Assembly: GCF_014268445.2 (NCBI RefSeq)
Contig: NZ_CP077089.1
Coordinates: forward strand, 4,023,501-4,087,500
DNA length: 64,000 bases
Direction of reading: 5' to 3'
Origin: Pseudomonas tensinigenes
GTDB lineage: Bacteria; Pseudomonadota; Gammaproteobacteria; Pseudomonadales; Pseudomonadaceae
A model generated the notes under the pieces. The model was not told the DNA's origin, did no database searches, and saw only the letters and a program-made list of their open reading frames with translations. How positions within the stretch are numbered: position 1 is the stretch's first letter; every line of letters starts with the position of its first letter. This document shows, piece after piece, positions 25,144 through 39,200 of the stretch. Position numbers and translations under genes: made by a program.

Positions 25144-26292
25144 TCAGGCCCCCGCCACATTCGTCAGCGGATCACCGATGACCACGCGATCACCTTCAGC
25201 CAGACCGTCGTTGATCTGCACTTTGACGTTGTTGTTGATCCCGGTCTGCACATTGCGCGACTGCGCGTGGCCCTTGGCGTCGAGCACGCGCACGGGGAAG
25301 CTGCCATCGGCATTGCGCGGGCCGAGCGCCGCCACCGGTACGGTCAGCACCGACTTGGCGGTGTCGAGGATAATGCGCACCTGCGCGGTCATCGAAATGC
25401 GCAAACGATGGTCGGGGTTCGGCACCTCGAACAAGGCGTTGTAGAACACCGCGCTGCTTTGTTTCGGCGTGCCGGCGGGTGGCGTTTCGAGGAAGTTCTG
25501 CGGCGCCGGGTCCGTGCCGCGCAATTTCGCGTAGTAGCGTTTGTCCTCGCCGAGAATGGTGAAATACACTTCTTGGCCCGGGGCGATGTGAATCACATCG
25601 GCTTCGGACACCTGCGCTTTCACCGTCATGGTGTCCAGATCCGCCAGTTTCAGCAGGACCGGCGCCAGTTGGCTGGCGATCACCGTTTGCCCTTCTTGAG
25701 TGACCACGCCGACCACGTCGCCATCGATTGGCGCGACAATCCGCGTATACGCCAGATTGACCTTGGCCGTGTCGATCTGGATGTGCGCGCTTTTGATCTG
25801 CGCGTCCAGCGACATCAGATTGGCCTGTTGTACCTGATAGTCCGACTCGGCGGTTTCAAAGTCCTGGCGCGAGATCGACGCGTCGTCCTGCAAGTTCTTG
25901 TAGCGCTCGTAAATCGCTTTGGTCTGCCTCAGTTGAGCCTGAGTGGCGCGTTTTTGCGCTTGCAGGTTTTCCTCATCGACCTGGGCCTGACGCAGGGTGT
26001 TCTGCAATACCAGCGGATCGATTTCCGCCAGCCACTGGCCCTTCTTCACCTTGTCGCCGACCTTGACCTTGAGCGACTTCAACTGCCCGGACACCTGCGC
26101 ACCGACGTCCACTTGTTTGATGCCTTCGAGCAACCCGGTGGCCAGCACCGCGTTTTCGATGTCACTGCGTTCAACCGGGGCGGTCAGGTATTGCGGCGCC
26201 TCGGCCGGTGCCTGCACCGCGTAGAACGCCAATCCCGCCACCGCGACCAACGCCAGACCCATACCGACTTTGCGCAACTTCGACTTTTCCAT
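25144..26292 (-). CDS. macA: MacA-like periplasmic adaptor for lipopeptide export
   Basis: A 382-aa membrane-fusion protein linking MacB to an outer-membrane channel. The N-terminal anchor is LRKVGMGLALVAVAGLAFYA. The lipoyl half-motifs GLLEGIKQVDVGAQVSGQLK and APIDGDVVGVVTQEGQTVI surround a coiled-coil hairpin (about residues 100-170), followed by beta-barrel and membrane-proximal domains. A TTG four codons upstream (26304) is an alternative start; ATG 26292 is preferred as the usual codon directly before the anchor. It lies 66 bp downstream of the last NRPS gene, with a strong hairpin between them, and is tightly coupled to macB. Confidence 0.94.
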   Translation of the reverse strand: MEKSKLRKVGMGLALVAVAGLAFYAVQAPAEAPQYLTAPVERSDIENAVLATGLLEGIKQVDVGAQVSGQLKSLKVKVGDKVKKGQWLAEIDPLVLQNTLRQAQVDEENLQAQKRATQAQLRQTKAIYERYKNLQDDASISRQDFETAESDYQVQQANLMSLDAQIKSAHIQIDTAKVNLAYTRIVAPIDGDVVGVVTQEGQTVIASQLAPVLLKLADLDTMTVKAQVSEADVIHIAPGQEVYFTILGEDKRYYAKLRGTDPAPQNFLETPPAGTPKQSSAVFYNALFEVPNPDHRLRISMTAQVRIILDTAKSVLTVPVAALGPRNADGSFPVRVLDAKGHAQSRNVQTGINNNVKVQINDGLAEGDRVVIGDPLTNVAGA

Positions 26293-26318
26293 AAATGACC
26301 ACAAGTCCGTTCAGGGGT

Positions 26319-26341
26319 GAGCCCGGCCAGCGGCCGGGCTC
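26319..26341. other. Perfect hairpin between arfC and macA
   Basis: GAGCCCGGCC-AGC-GGCCGGGCTC: a 10-bp stem and 3-base loop. No T-run follows on either strand, so it is not a standard terminator. It may protect or process the mRNA end between the NRPS and export genes, or give partial termination. Confidence 0.7.
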
Positions 26342-26358
26342 TGGTAGATAAACAACAA

Positions 26359-27220
26359 TCAGGAAACCACTTGGCCGGCCGGCACTTTCAGGCCGTCATG
26401 CCACCACGCCGCGAGACTGAAGACATTGGGCGCCTTGAGAATCGTGAAGTGGTTGCCCGGCCCGTACCACACCGCCAGATCCGTCACCTGGCGCTGCCAA
26501 CCTTCAACCATCGCCGCTTGCTCGCGCTGATTGCCCCACGCATCCAGCGTCGGGTCATCGACCAGCGCCAGCCGCACCGGCCCGGTGTAGGCCAGTTGCG
26601 GTTGATAGACCGTGCGCAAGGCTGTGGCGAAGGTGCGGACCGGGCCGTGCATCGCCTGCGCTGACGAACGCGCAGACAACACACCGGCGCGCACCATGCC
26701 CTCGTGCAACAGGCGCATTTGCGTGGTGTCGTCAGCCTCGGCGAACGCCAGCGGATCGATGCCCAACGACTTGCCGCTGGACAGTTGCAGCGTCTCGATC
26801 AAGCGTTCCAGCGCGGCAGTCGTCGTGTACGGTTTGCCCGCCGTACCGTTGCCGCCGGGCGATTCGCTGTCTATCAGGGTCAACGACGCCACCTCGCGCC
26901 CGGCTGCCTGCAACTGTGCGGCCATGGCATGCGCGACCCAACCGCCGAACGAATGGCCGATCAAGTGCAGCGGGCCTTGCGGATACAACTGCTCGACGGC
27001 TTGCAGATAACACGCGGCTGCCGCTTCTACCTGACTGTGCGGCACGCCGTTGCCATCGAGCCCGCGCGGTTGCAGACCGATGATCGGCCACTCCGGGCCC
27101 AAGGCCTCGGGCAAGTGAATGAATCCGGTGACACTGTCGCCCGCCCCCGGCACGCAGAAGATCGGCGCATGCCCGGCGTGTCCGCTCTGAATGGTCAACA
27201 GTGGCTGATAGGCCTCTGGC
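26359..27220 (-). other. Second thioesterase domain (TE2)
   Basis: Alpha/beta-hydrolase domain with FCVPGAGDSVTGFIHL and nucleophile LIGHSFGG near 26950. Tandem TEs are typical of Pseudomonas lipopeptide synthetases. In arthrofactin the first TE is the essential one and the second assists. Confidence 0.9.
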
Positions 27221-30200
27221 TCCGGAGCCTGCGCAGCGGCCATTACCTGACTCAAGGCCTGACCGAGCGCCTGAATATCCGGTGCTTTCATCATGCTGCG
27301 GTGATCACCCGGCACATCGATGCAGCGCAGCAAGTCGCTGGCGACTTTCTGCTCCCAGCCGCGGGTTGGGCTGGGCTGTACCTGCCCCGGCATTAATCCC
27401 TGCGCGCGGAACAAGTGCACCGGCTGACTGGCCGGGCTGACCCGGTAATGCGCCAGCGCCAGGCCATGAGCGGCCTCACGATCAAAGTAACTCCAGGCAT
27501 CCGCTGCACTCAGTGCGGCCAGTTCCGGGTCAGGCAATTGCTGTTCGCAGCAGCGTTGGAACAGTGCGTCAAACGCAATGAGTTCGACTTCAGCCTCCAG
27601 CCGCTCGACCTCAGCCAACGCCGGCAGCCCTTCTGCACCGCGCATCTGCGAACGCGCGCGGCAATGCTCCAGTAACTGACGTTTGTCGCGATGCTCGCCG
27701 CTCCAGCGGGTTTTATCCTGGCTGGCCGGATGCGGCGCGTAGGTATCGAGCAGGCCGACAAACGCCACCGTCTCATCGAGACCGAGCAATTGCTGGGCGA
27801 TTTCATACGCCAGCAAGCCGCCAAACGACCACCCGGCCAGACGATACGGCCCATGCGGCTGCACCGAGCGGATGATCCCGACCATCCGCGCGGCCATGCA
27901 TTCAAGGGTACGCAGTTGCGGCTTCCCCAGCGGCACACCGGGCAAACCGTAAATCGGAAACTGCCCCTCGATGTGCATCGCCAATGCCGGAAAATACACG
28001 TCCCGACCGCTGAATTCATGGATCAGGAACAGCGCATTGCCGCCCTCGCCCGGTCGTACCACGACCAGTCCTTCCGGCTGCGCGGGCACGGCATGGCGTT
28101 GACTGAGCAGCGCCGCCAGCGACTCGACACTCGGACGCTGGAACAGCTCCGCCAGCGTCACCTGTTGCCCCGCACGTTGCAGCAGGTTGACCAGACGAAT
28201 CGCCAGCAGCGAATGCCCGCCCAATTCGAAGAAGTTGTCGTGACGTCCGACCTGCTCGACATTCAACACTTCACCCCAGACCCGCGCCAACAAGGTTTCG
28301 ACCTCGCCTTGAGGTGCTTCGTAATGTCGGCTGAGTACCGCGTCGAGACCCGGCGCTGGCAGCGCCTGACGGTCGATCTTGCCGTTGGGACTCAACGGCA
28401 GAACCTCGAGCGCGACAAACGCGCCCGGCACCATGTACTCGGGCAACTGCTCGAGGATGAAGGCGCGCAACGTGTCGATAGCGGGCGCAGCAATGCCCTC
28501 GCGCAGAGTGAAATACGCGACCAGACGCTCGTCGCGCATCAGCACCACCACCTCGCGAACCTGCGGGTGCTGGATCAACCGCGCTTCGATTTCACCGAGT
28601 TCCAGACGCAAGCCGTGCAACTTGACCTGGAAGTCGTTGCGCCCGAGGAATTCGAGGTTGCCGTCCGCGCGGTAACGCACCAGATCGCCGGTACGGTACA
28701 AGCGATCACCGGCCACGAACGGGCTGTCGATAAAGCGCTCGGCCTGCATCTGCGGCAGTCCCATGTAACCGCGCGCCACGCCGATACCGCCGATGTGCAA
28801 CTGGCCAATGACGCCCAGCGGCACCGGTTGGTCATGCGCATCGAGCACATACAGACGCGTGTTGCAGATGGCTTTGCCGATCGGCAATTCCGACGTTGGC
28901 ACCGGCATGTGTGGTTCCAGTGTCCATGCCGTGCTGTCGACCGTTGCTTCGGTCGGGCCATACACGTTATGCAGGCGCACCCACGGCAGGTGCTGGCGCA
29001 CAGCAGCGGCCAGCGCCGCCGTGAGTTCTCCGCCTCCACAGAAAATATCGCTGAGGCTGGTGCATTCACTGACCTCCTGCAGTTCAACAAACTGCTGCAA
29101 CAGCGCCGGCACAAACTTGACCACGGTAATCCGCTGCTGACGAATTACTTGCGCCAGATACGCCGGTTCCCGATGACCGCCCGGCCGTGCCAGTACCAGG
29201 CGTACGCCGGCCGTCAGCGGCCAGAAGAACTCCCACACCGAGCCATCGAAACTGAACGGCGCTTTCTGCAACAACGCGCCATCCGGGGTCGGCGGGCAGA
29301 TCTGCGAGCCCCAATGCATCAGATTGCACAAGCCACGGTGTTCGAGCATCACGCCTTTCGGTGTACCGGTCGAACCCGAGGTGTAGATCATGTACGCCAG
29401 ATTCGAAGGCGTCAGGCCAGACACCTGCGGATTGCTCGCCGATTGTTGGTGCCAGGTGCATTGGTCAAAATCGATCAGCGCCACTTCGCTCTCGACGAAC
29501 AGCGATCGGGTGGCGGTGTGTACCAACACCGCCACCGGCGCGCAGTCGCGGAGCATAAAGTCGAGGCGCTCCGCCGGGTAAGCCGGATCCAGCGGCACAT
29601 AGGCACCACCGGCCTTGAGAATGCCGAGCAGCCCGACCACCAGATCGAGTCCACGCTCGACGCACAGCGCCACCCGCGCATCCGGCACCACGCCTTGCTC
29701 ACGCAGGCGATGCGCGAGGCGGTTGGCACGGGCATTCAGCTCGCGATAGGTCAGGCTGTGTTCGCCCGACTGCACGGCGATGGCATCCGGCTGACGCTGC
29801 ACCTGCGCTTCGAACAGGCTCTGGATCGGTTGCTCGACCGGGCAATCAACTGCCGTCGCGTTGAAATAGCCGAGCAAGCGCTGCTGTTCATCCACCGCAA
29901 GCAGATTGACCTGCGCCAACACCGCCTGATCATCACTGACCAGCGCCGCCAGCAAGCGCTGCAAGTAACCGCTAAAACGCCGTACGGTCGACTCATCGAA
30001 CAACGCCGTGGCATAGCGCAGCGCACCACGGATTCCTTGCGGGTTTTCGCCGAGGCTCAGCGACAGGTCGAACTTCACAAAGTGATTGTCCCCGGCCAGA
30101 CCTTCCAGCGTTAGCCCGCCCAACGCCAGGGCGGGCGCGACGCTGCTGTCCCAGCTCACCAAGGTCTGGAACAACGGCGTGTGGGAAAGGCTGCGCACCG

Positions 30201-33200
30201 GCCGGGTAATTTCCACCACGTGTTCGAACGGCAGATCCTGATGCGCCTGCGCCGCCAACGTCTGCGCCTTGACCCGTGCCAGCAGCGCTGCACCGGTCAG
30301 ATCGCCCGAGGTATCGATGCGCAACGCAAGGGTATTGACGAACATGCCGATCAATCCTTCGATTTCGGCACGGTTACGGTTGGCCACCGGCGAGCCGATG
30401 ACCACATCGGACTGCCCGGAGAGGCGCGCGAGCAACATCGCCCAGGCGCTCATGAGCACCATGTACGGTGTCACGGCATGACGCTGACACAACGTCTTCA
30501 GGCCGGCGCTGGTCTGCGCATCCAGTTCGATCTCGACACTGCCGCCACGGTGATCCTGTTGCGCCGGACGCGGGCGGTCGGTTGGCAGGCTCAACAATGC
30601 CGGGGCGCCGGCCAGGGTCTGCTGCCAGTAATCGCTCTGGCGCTGCAGCACCTCACCGCTGAGCCAGCGACGTTGCCACACCGCGTAGTCGGCGTATTGC
30701 AAGGCCAGCGGCGGCAGCGGATCGTCCTCGCCGAGGCTGAACGCCTGATACAGCGCCATCAATTCACGTGTCAGCACACCCATCGACCAGCCGTCGGAGA
30801 TGATGTGGTGCATCGTCAACAACAGCACATGGTGCTCATCGGCCAGCCGCACCAGCCGACCGCGAATCAATGCGTCATCCTGCAAGTTGAACGGCGCGCG
30901 CGCTTCTGTTTCGAGCAAGGTGCGCAAGGCCTCTTCGCTCTGCGGCTGTTGCCGCCAATCTTCCTCGATCAGCGGCAGGCCACTGTCGACCGGGGCAATC
31001 AGCACCTGTGCTTCGTCATTCAATTGGGTGAAACGACTGCGCAGGGTTTCGTGGCGAGCGACGATCCGCGCCAATGCCCGTTGCAGGGCCACGGCGTCGA
31101 GTCGACCACGCAAATGCAAGCCCAAAGGAATGTTGTAGGCGGTGTTGCCGCCGTCCATCTGCGCGAGGAACCACAAGCGTTGCTGGGCGAAGGACAACGG
31201 CAGCGCCTGATCGCGCGGCGCCGGCAGAATCTCCGGCAAGCGGCTGCGTTCGGCCTGACTCAACACCTCGGCGACCGCCGCCAGTTCCGGGTTGGCAAAC
31301 AGATCGGCCAGCGCCAGTTCCACACCCAATTGCTGGCGCACCTGGGAGAGCATGCGCATGGCCAGCAATGAATGGCCGCCGAGTTCGAAGAAGTTGTCAT
31401 GGCGCCCAACCTGTTCGACCTGCAACACCTCGGCCCAGACCCGCGCCAGGTTTGCCTCCAGTGGATTGGCCGGCGCCTCGTAGACCCGACTGAGCAGCGC
31501 CTCCTGGGTCGGTGCCGGCAGCGCCTTGCGGTCGACCTTGCCGTTGTTGTTCAACGGCAAGACATCGAGTTGCACCCACGCTGTCGGCAGCATGTATTCC
31601 GGCAGACGCGCGTGCAATTGGGCGTGCAGTGCGGCGCTGTCCAACAGTCCCGCGTGCGCCGTGTAGTACGCCACCAGACGCGGGCTGTGCTGACCGTCAC
31701 GGCGCGCCAGCACCACTGCTTCCTTGATGCCCGGGCAGTTCAGCAGGCGGTTTTCGATTTCCCCCAGTTCGATGCGGAAGCCACGGATCTTCACCTGATC
31801 GTCGTTGCGCCCGATGCAGTCGAGTTGCCCCGGCGCCAGCCAACGCGCGAGGTCGCCGGTGCGATAGAGCAGCGCGCCCGGCGTCGCGCTGAACGGATCG
31901 CGGAGGAATTTCTCGGCGGTCAGATCCGGCCGGTTCAGGTAACCCAGCGCCACACCCTGCCCGCCGATGTACAACTCGCCGGTGACGCCCAGCGGCACCG
32001 GTTGCTGATACGCATCGAGCACGTATGCCTGCGTATTGCCGATCGGCCCGCCAATCGGCACGCTCTCGGCGTTTTCCGCCACTTCGCGCACTTCAAAGGT
32101 TGTGGCATAGGTGGTGGTTTCGGTCGGGCCGTAGCAATGCACGATGCGCAATGCTGGCGCCTCGGTCAGCAATCGCCGGAACGCCGCCGGATCGCCACGC
32201 TCACCGCCGCACAGCAGAATCCGCAGGCCCTTGAGCACTTGCGGAATCAGTTGCACGTACTGGTTGAACAGCGCAGTAGTGACGAACAGGATCGTCGCGC
32301 CACTGGCACTCAGTTCGCGACCAAAGGCATTCGGATCGAGCAAGGTTTGATGGTCAATGATCACCACGCGACCGCCATTGAGCAGCGGCCCCCAGATGTC
32401 CATGGTGCTCGCATCGAACGCCGGGTTCGAGGCGAAGACCACACGATCCTGCGCATTGAAATCGGCGTAACCGTTATTAAGCACCAAGCGGCCGATGCCC
32501 CGGTGCGGCACCATCACTCCTTTCGGCGTGCCGGTGGAACCCGAGGTGTACATGATGTACGCCAGCGACTCGGACGACTGCACAAGATTCGGGTTGTGCG
32601 TCGGCTGGCCGTTGAGGATCAGCATGTCCAGATCGATACGCGGTGCGGCGTAGTCGATGACTTCGCCGCTCAAGGTCAACAGCGCCACTGCGTGACAGTC
32701 CTCGACCATGAACGCCTGGCGCTCGCTCGGTGCATTGATGTCCAGCGGCACATAGGCCGCCGCGCATTTGGCAACGGCCAGTTGCGCCACCAGCAACTCC
32801 AGCGAACGCGGCAGCAGGATCGCCACGTGGTCGCCCGGTTGCACGCCCTCTTCGACGATCAAATGATGGGCCAAACGGTTGGCCTGAGCGTTCAGCTCAA
32901 AGTAGCTCAGTGAATGTGCGCCATGCACCGCTGCCACAGCTTTGGGATGCGCCGCAGCCTGCTGTTGGAAAATTCCGTGCACGGTCAGTGTTTGCGGGTA
33001 GTCACGCGCGGTGGCATTGAAGTCGTACAGCAAGCGCTGGCGCTCGTCGTTTGCCAGCAATGGCACACGTTCCAGCACCGTTTGATCATCGGCAACCATC
33101 GCGTCGAGCAGACGTTCGAAGTAGCCGATGTAACGCTTGATCGTCAGCGCATCGAACAGCGCCGTGGCGTAGTTCAGCGTGCCACGAATCACCCCGTTGA

Positions 33201-36200
33201 CCTCGCCCAGTGTCAGCGTCAGGTCAAACTTGGCGACCTCGCCCGGCCCGGCAACACCCTCCAGTGTCAGCTCGCCCAACGCCAGTTGCGGGCCGACGCT
33301 GCTGTCCCAGCTCAGCGTGGTCTGGAACAACGGGCTGTGCGCCAGACTGCGCACCGGTCGGGCGATTTCCACCACTTGTTCAAACGGCAAATCCTGATGC
33401 GCTTGCGCCTCCAGTGTCCGCGCCTTTACCCGCGCCAGCAGCGCTTCGACACTCGGGGCGTCCGAGGTGTCGATGCGCAAAGCGAGTGTATTGACGAACA
33501 TGCCGATCAACCCTTCGATTTCAGCGCGGCTGCGGTTGGCCACCGGCGCACCGATCACCACATCGGTTTGCCCGGACAGACGACTCATCAGCAGCGCCCA
33601 GGCGCTCATCAGGGTCATGAACAGGGTCGCGCCGTGACGTTGGCTCAACGTTTTAAGGCCAGTGCTCAAGCGTTCGTCCAGCAACACCTCGACGTTGCCG
33701 CCGGTGTAATCCTGCTGCGCCGGTCGCGGGCGATCGGTGGGCAACGTCAACAAGGCCGGCGCGCCGTCGAGGGTCTGCTGCCAATAGTCACTTTGCCGCT
33801 GCAGCACGTCACCGCTGAGCCACTGGCGTTGCCACACCGCGTAGTCGCCGTATTGCAGGGTCAGTGGCGGCAGCGGATCAGGCTGACCGTGGCTGAACGC
33901 TTGATACAACGCCATCAGCTCGCGGGTCAGCACGCCCATCGACCAACCGTCGGCGACGATGTGATGCACGGTCAACAGCAACACACAGTGATCGTCGGCC
34001 AGGCGCACCAACCGCCCGCGAATCAACGGATCGTTGTGCAGATCAAACGCTGTCGAGGCTTCCTGCGCCATCAATCCCTGCACGGTGTGCTCGGCTTGCA
34101 GGTCTTGGCGCAGGTCGTCCACGCGCAACAGCAAAGCGCTGTCGACCGGGGCAATCGACACGTGGGCGCTGTCGTCGAGGCGGATGAAACGGCTGCGCAG
34201 GGTTTCGTGGCGGGCGACGATCCGCGCCAGCGCCGATTGCAGGGCATCGACGTCGAGGTGACCGCGCAGGCGCAGGCCCAGAGGAATGTTGTACGCCGAG
34301 TTGCCACCCGCCATCTGCGCCAGGAACCACAGGCGTTGTTGGGCGAAGGACATCGGCAGCGCCTGATCACGTGGTGCCGGCAAGATCTCCGGTAATGTGC
34401 TGCGCCCGGCGCGATTCAATACTTCAGCGACTGCGCTCAATTGCGCGTCGGCAAACAGATCACTCAGCGCCAGTTCGACGCCGAGGCGCTGACGGATCAG
34501 CGAGGCCATGCGCATCGCCAACAGCGAATGACCGCCGAGTTCGAAGAAATGATCGTGACGGCCGACCTGCTGGACTTGCAGCACTTCGGCCCAGATCTGC
34601 GCCAGTGCGGTTTCCAGCTCACCTTGTGGCGCCACATATTCGCGGGTCGGCAGCGCGGCCAGATCAGGTTTCGGCAACGCCTTGCGGTCGACCTTGCCAT
34701 TGGCGGTCAGCGGTAAAGCCTCGAGCCGGACGAACGCGGCGGGCACCATGTAATCCGGCAACTGCATGAGCAACTGCGCGCGCAATTCAGCCACCGCCAG
34801 TGGCTCGGACCCCGCCAGTTCGGTGAAATAGGCCACCAGTCGCGGCTGGCCGGGTTGGTCCTCGCGAGCCAGTAGCACCGCTTCGTTGATACCGGGGAGC
34901 TGATTGAGGCGGGTTTCGATTTCCCCCAGTTCAATGCGCATGCCACGGATTTTCACTTGGTCGTCGTTACGCCCCAGGTAGTCGAGCGAGCCGTCTTCGC
35001 GCCAACGAGCAAGGTCACCGGTGCGGTACATGCGCGCATTCGGGGTGTTACTGAACGGGTCTTGCAGAAAGCGCTCGGCGGTCAGATCGGCGCGGTTCAG
35101 ATAACCCCGAGCCACGCCCGCGCCACCGACGTACAACTCGCCCATGACGCCCATGGGCACCGGACGTTGCTGCTCGTCGAGCAAGTAGACCGCCGCGTTC
35201 GCCACCGGTTTGCCGATGTGCAACGCTGCGCCAACGTCAACGCGCCCGGAAGTCGCGACCACGGTGGCTTCAGTAGGGCCGTAGTTGTTGATCACGGCGA
35301 AGCGCTGGTCGCGGTTGAACTGGCGCAAGCGATCTCCACCGATCAGCAAAGTACGCAAAGTCGGGTGATCGAGGTTCTGGCTGAACGCGTATTCAGCAAT
35401 CGGCGTTGGCAGGAAGCTCACATCCAACGGTTGCCCGCGCCACCATTCGAGCAAGGCGTCGATGTCTTCGGTGCCGTCATGGGTCGGCGCCAAGTGCAAG
35501 GTCGCACCCACACACAGCGCCGGCCAGACTTCCCACGCCATCGCATCGAAGCCAAACCCGGCAAGGCTTGAGGTGTGGCTATCGGCGCGTAGATCGAACG
35601 CTTCACAGTGCCAGTCGACCAGGTTGGACAACGTCTGATGCTCGACCATGACGCCTTTGGGCAGACCGGTCGAACCCGAGGTGTAGATCACGTAGGCCAA
35701 ATGCGCAGCGCTCAATTCCGGCACCGCAGGGTTGTGCTGCGCCTGCGCCGGCCATGCGCACAGGTCGACATCGATCACTGGCACGGTCAGCAGTGGCAGT
35801 CTCTCGTGCAGATCGCTTTGCGTGAGCACTGCAACTGGCGCGCTGTCGCTCAACAAATAGCTGATCCGCTCGGCGGGATGCGCCGGATCGATCGGCACAT
35901 AACCGGCGCCAGCCTTGAGAATGGCGACCAGACCGACCAACGTTTCCAGACCGCGGCGGGCGACGATGGCCACACGATCATCGGGTTTAACGCCCTGTTC
36001 GATCAGGTGATGCGCCAACGCATTGGCCTGGCGATTGAGCTGCAAGTAAGTCAGTGGCTGCCCGGCCAACAACGCTGCCACAGCCTGTGGACGCTCGGCG
36101 ACCTGCGCCTCGAAACGCTGGGCAATCGTCAGCCCGCGCGGGTAGTCAGCCGCGGTCGCGTTGAAGCCCGCCAGCAACTGTTCACGCTCGAGCACTGGCA

Positions 36201-39200
36201 GGATCGACAACCGATCAGAACCCACATTCGGCGTGTGCTCCAGCGCATCAAGCAACGCGCTCAACGCAGCTTGCATGTACCCGCAGATTCGCTGTGCATC
36301 AATCCCCGCCCCGGCCAATACCTTCAGGCTGAAGTCTTCGCCGAGATCATCAACGCTGAGGGTCAGGCGATAGTTGGTGTGTTCCTCGGCCTCGAGCAAT
36401 TGCATGCCGTGCCATGCCGCTTGCACCTCTGCGGATATCGGCCCGACCGGGGTGCTGTGACGATAGTTGAGCAGCGTGCTGAACAGCGGCGTGCCCGCCG
36501 GCATGGCGCTGCATTGCTGCACCTGCGCCAGTTGCGCATGCTCGTGAGCGAGCAACTGACTCAGGCGTTCGTGGGTCGCCAGTGCGGCGCCTTTGACGCT
36601 ATGGGCGTTCAGCTCGATGCACAGCGGCAAGGTGTTGATGAACACCCCAAGCGCGCGTTCCGAGCCTTCACCGCCCTGCAATCGGCCGAGCAACACGGTG
36701 CCGAACACCACGGCGTCGCGCCCGGACAATTGCCCCAGCACCTGCGCCCAGGCGAGGTGCATCAGGCTGGCGGCGCTGACACCCAAGCGCCGTGCCTGTT
36801 GACGTACGCTGTGGCTGAGGGTGTTTTCCAGCGTCAACTGCGCTTCTTGCGCGGGACCGTCATGGGCAATATTTTGCCCGTAGGGCAAGGTCGGCTCATT
36901 GATCGCGCCGAGCATTTCGCGGAAGAAGCTTTCGTGCTCTTGCGCGCTAAGCCCGGCGCGGGTGTGCGCCACGTAATTGCGATACGGCACCGGCTCGCTC
37001 AAGTGTGCGGCGTTGCCCAGCAGAAACGCCTGCATCTCGTGCTGCAACACCTCAAGCGCCACGTGATCCATGACCAAATGATGGAACAGCAACAACGCAA
37101 CCACGCGTTGATTGGACACATCGCGGCTGTACACCACGCGCATCAGCGGTGCCTCGGTGACGGGCATGCGGTAGTTATCGATGGTGAAGCGGTCACGCAA
37201 CTGGCTCAGCGCATCGCCCGCTTCGGCGTCCAGCTGCAAGGCCTCGCAGCCCAGCGAAGCCTGACGCCAGACCACTTGCACCGGCTCTTCAAGGCCTTCC
37301 CAGAACAGCGAAGTACGCAGAATGTCATGCCGTTCAATCACCCGTTGCAGGGCGACAGTAAAGGCCTGCAAACGCTGTTCGTCAGCGAAGGCAAACTGCG
37401 CCTGCAACACGTACGGATCGCCCTGCGCGGCCGACAGATGATGGAACAGGATGCCGGTCTGCAAAGGCGCCAGCGGGTAGATATCCTGCACGTTGCGCGC
37501 ACCGCCGGGGACACTCGCGACGATTCGGTCGATCGTCGCTTGATCCAGCGCCACCAGTGGCAGCAGTTCGGGCGTGATGCGCGGGCAATCGGCTGGAATC
37601 AGATTCGCCGGCACCGCCGCCTCGGGTTCTCCACCCACTGCTGCAGCGAGCGCGGCCAGCGTCGGTTGGCCGAACAGCACGCGAATGTCCGCCGACAGCC
37701 CGGCCCGGCGCATGCGCGCAACCAGATTGACCGCCAGCAACGAGTGGCCGCCCAGTTCGAAGAAATGATCAAAGCGCCCGACCCGCTCAACCTTGAGCAA
37801 CTCGGCCCAGATACCGGCGATCACGGTTTCAACTTCACCGACCGGCGCTTCGTACTCGCGGGTCGACAGTGCAATCTGCTCGGGAGCCGGCAAAGCCTGT
37901 CGATCCAGTTTGCCGTTGGGGCTCAGCGGCAAGGCCTGCAAATGCACAAACACGGCAGGCACCATGTAATCCGGCAGATGCGTGAGCAATTGGCTTCGCA
38001 ACTGATCGTTCTCAAAACACTCGCCGCTGTAGTACGCCACCAATCGCTGATCGCCCGGCACGTCTTCACGGGCCAGCACCGCCGCTTCACGCACGCCGTC
38101 GATGTGCGTCAGGTGCGCCTGAATCTCGCCCAGTTCAATGCGCAAACCACGGATCTTGACCTGATCGTCGTTGCGCCCCAGATACTCGATGTTGCCATCG
38201 GCCAGATACCGTGCGACATCGCCGGTGCGGTACAAACGCGCGCCGGGCTGATCACTGAATGGATCGTCGAGGAAGCGCTCGGCCGTCAGCTCAGGCCGGT
38301 TCAAATAACCCCGCGCCACCTGCACCCCGCCCAGATACATCTCGCCGACCACACCCAACGGCGTCGGTTGCTGATGAGCATCAAGGATGTACACGCGGGT
38401 GTTGTACAGCGGTTTGCCAATCGGCGGCGCGCCTTGCGGTACTGGCGATTGCGGTTCCAACGTCCACACCGTGCTGTCGACGGTGGCTTCGGTCGGGCCA
38501 TACACGTTGTGCAGGCGCACCTGCGGCAGACGCTCGCGGACGCTGCGCACCAACGCGGCGGTCAGCTCACCACCACCACAGAACACATCGCTCAGGCTAC
38601 TGCACTCACCGACTTCTTCCACTTCAAGGAATTGTTGCAACAGCGCCGGTACAAACTGGATGACGTTGACCTGTTGCTCACGAATCAGTTGCACCAGCGC
38701 GGCTGGATCGCGGTGGTCATCCGGGCCGGCGAGAACCAGGCGCATGCCGCAGCTCAACGGCCAGAACAGCTCCCACACCGAGGCGTCGAAACTGAACGGG
38801 GTTTTCTGCAGCAGCGCGGCGCCGGTAGAAAGCGGGCACAGCCCTGCGCTCCAGTGCAGCAGATTGCCCAGGTTGCGGTGCTCGACCATCACGCCTTTCG
38901 GCGCGCCGGTGGAGCCGGAGGTGTAAATCACATAGGCCAGGTTCGCGGCGCTCAGGTCTGGCACTTGCGGATTGCTTTGCTCAAGGTTTTGCCAGGTGCA
39001 CTGGTCGAAATCGACCCGCACGCCCGCCCACTCGGCGATCAGCGCACGCGTCGGCCCATGCACCAGCACCGCCACGGGCGCGCTGTCCTCAAGCATGTAG
39101 GCCAGACGCTCGGCGGGATAACCCGGGTCCAGCGGCACATAAGCGCCGCCAGCCTTGAGAATCGCCAGCAGACCGACCAACAACTCCGGCCCACGCTCGA

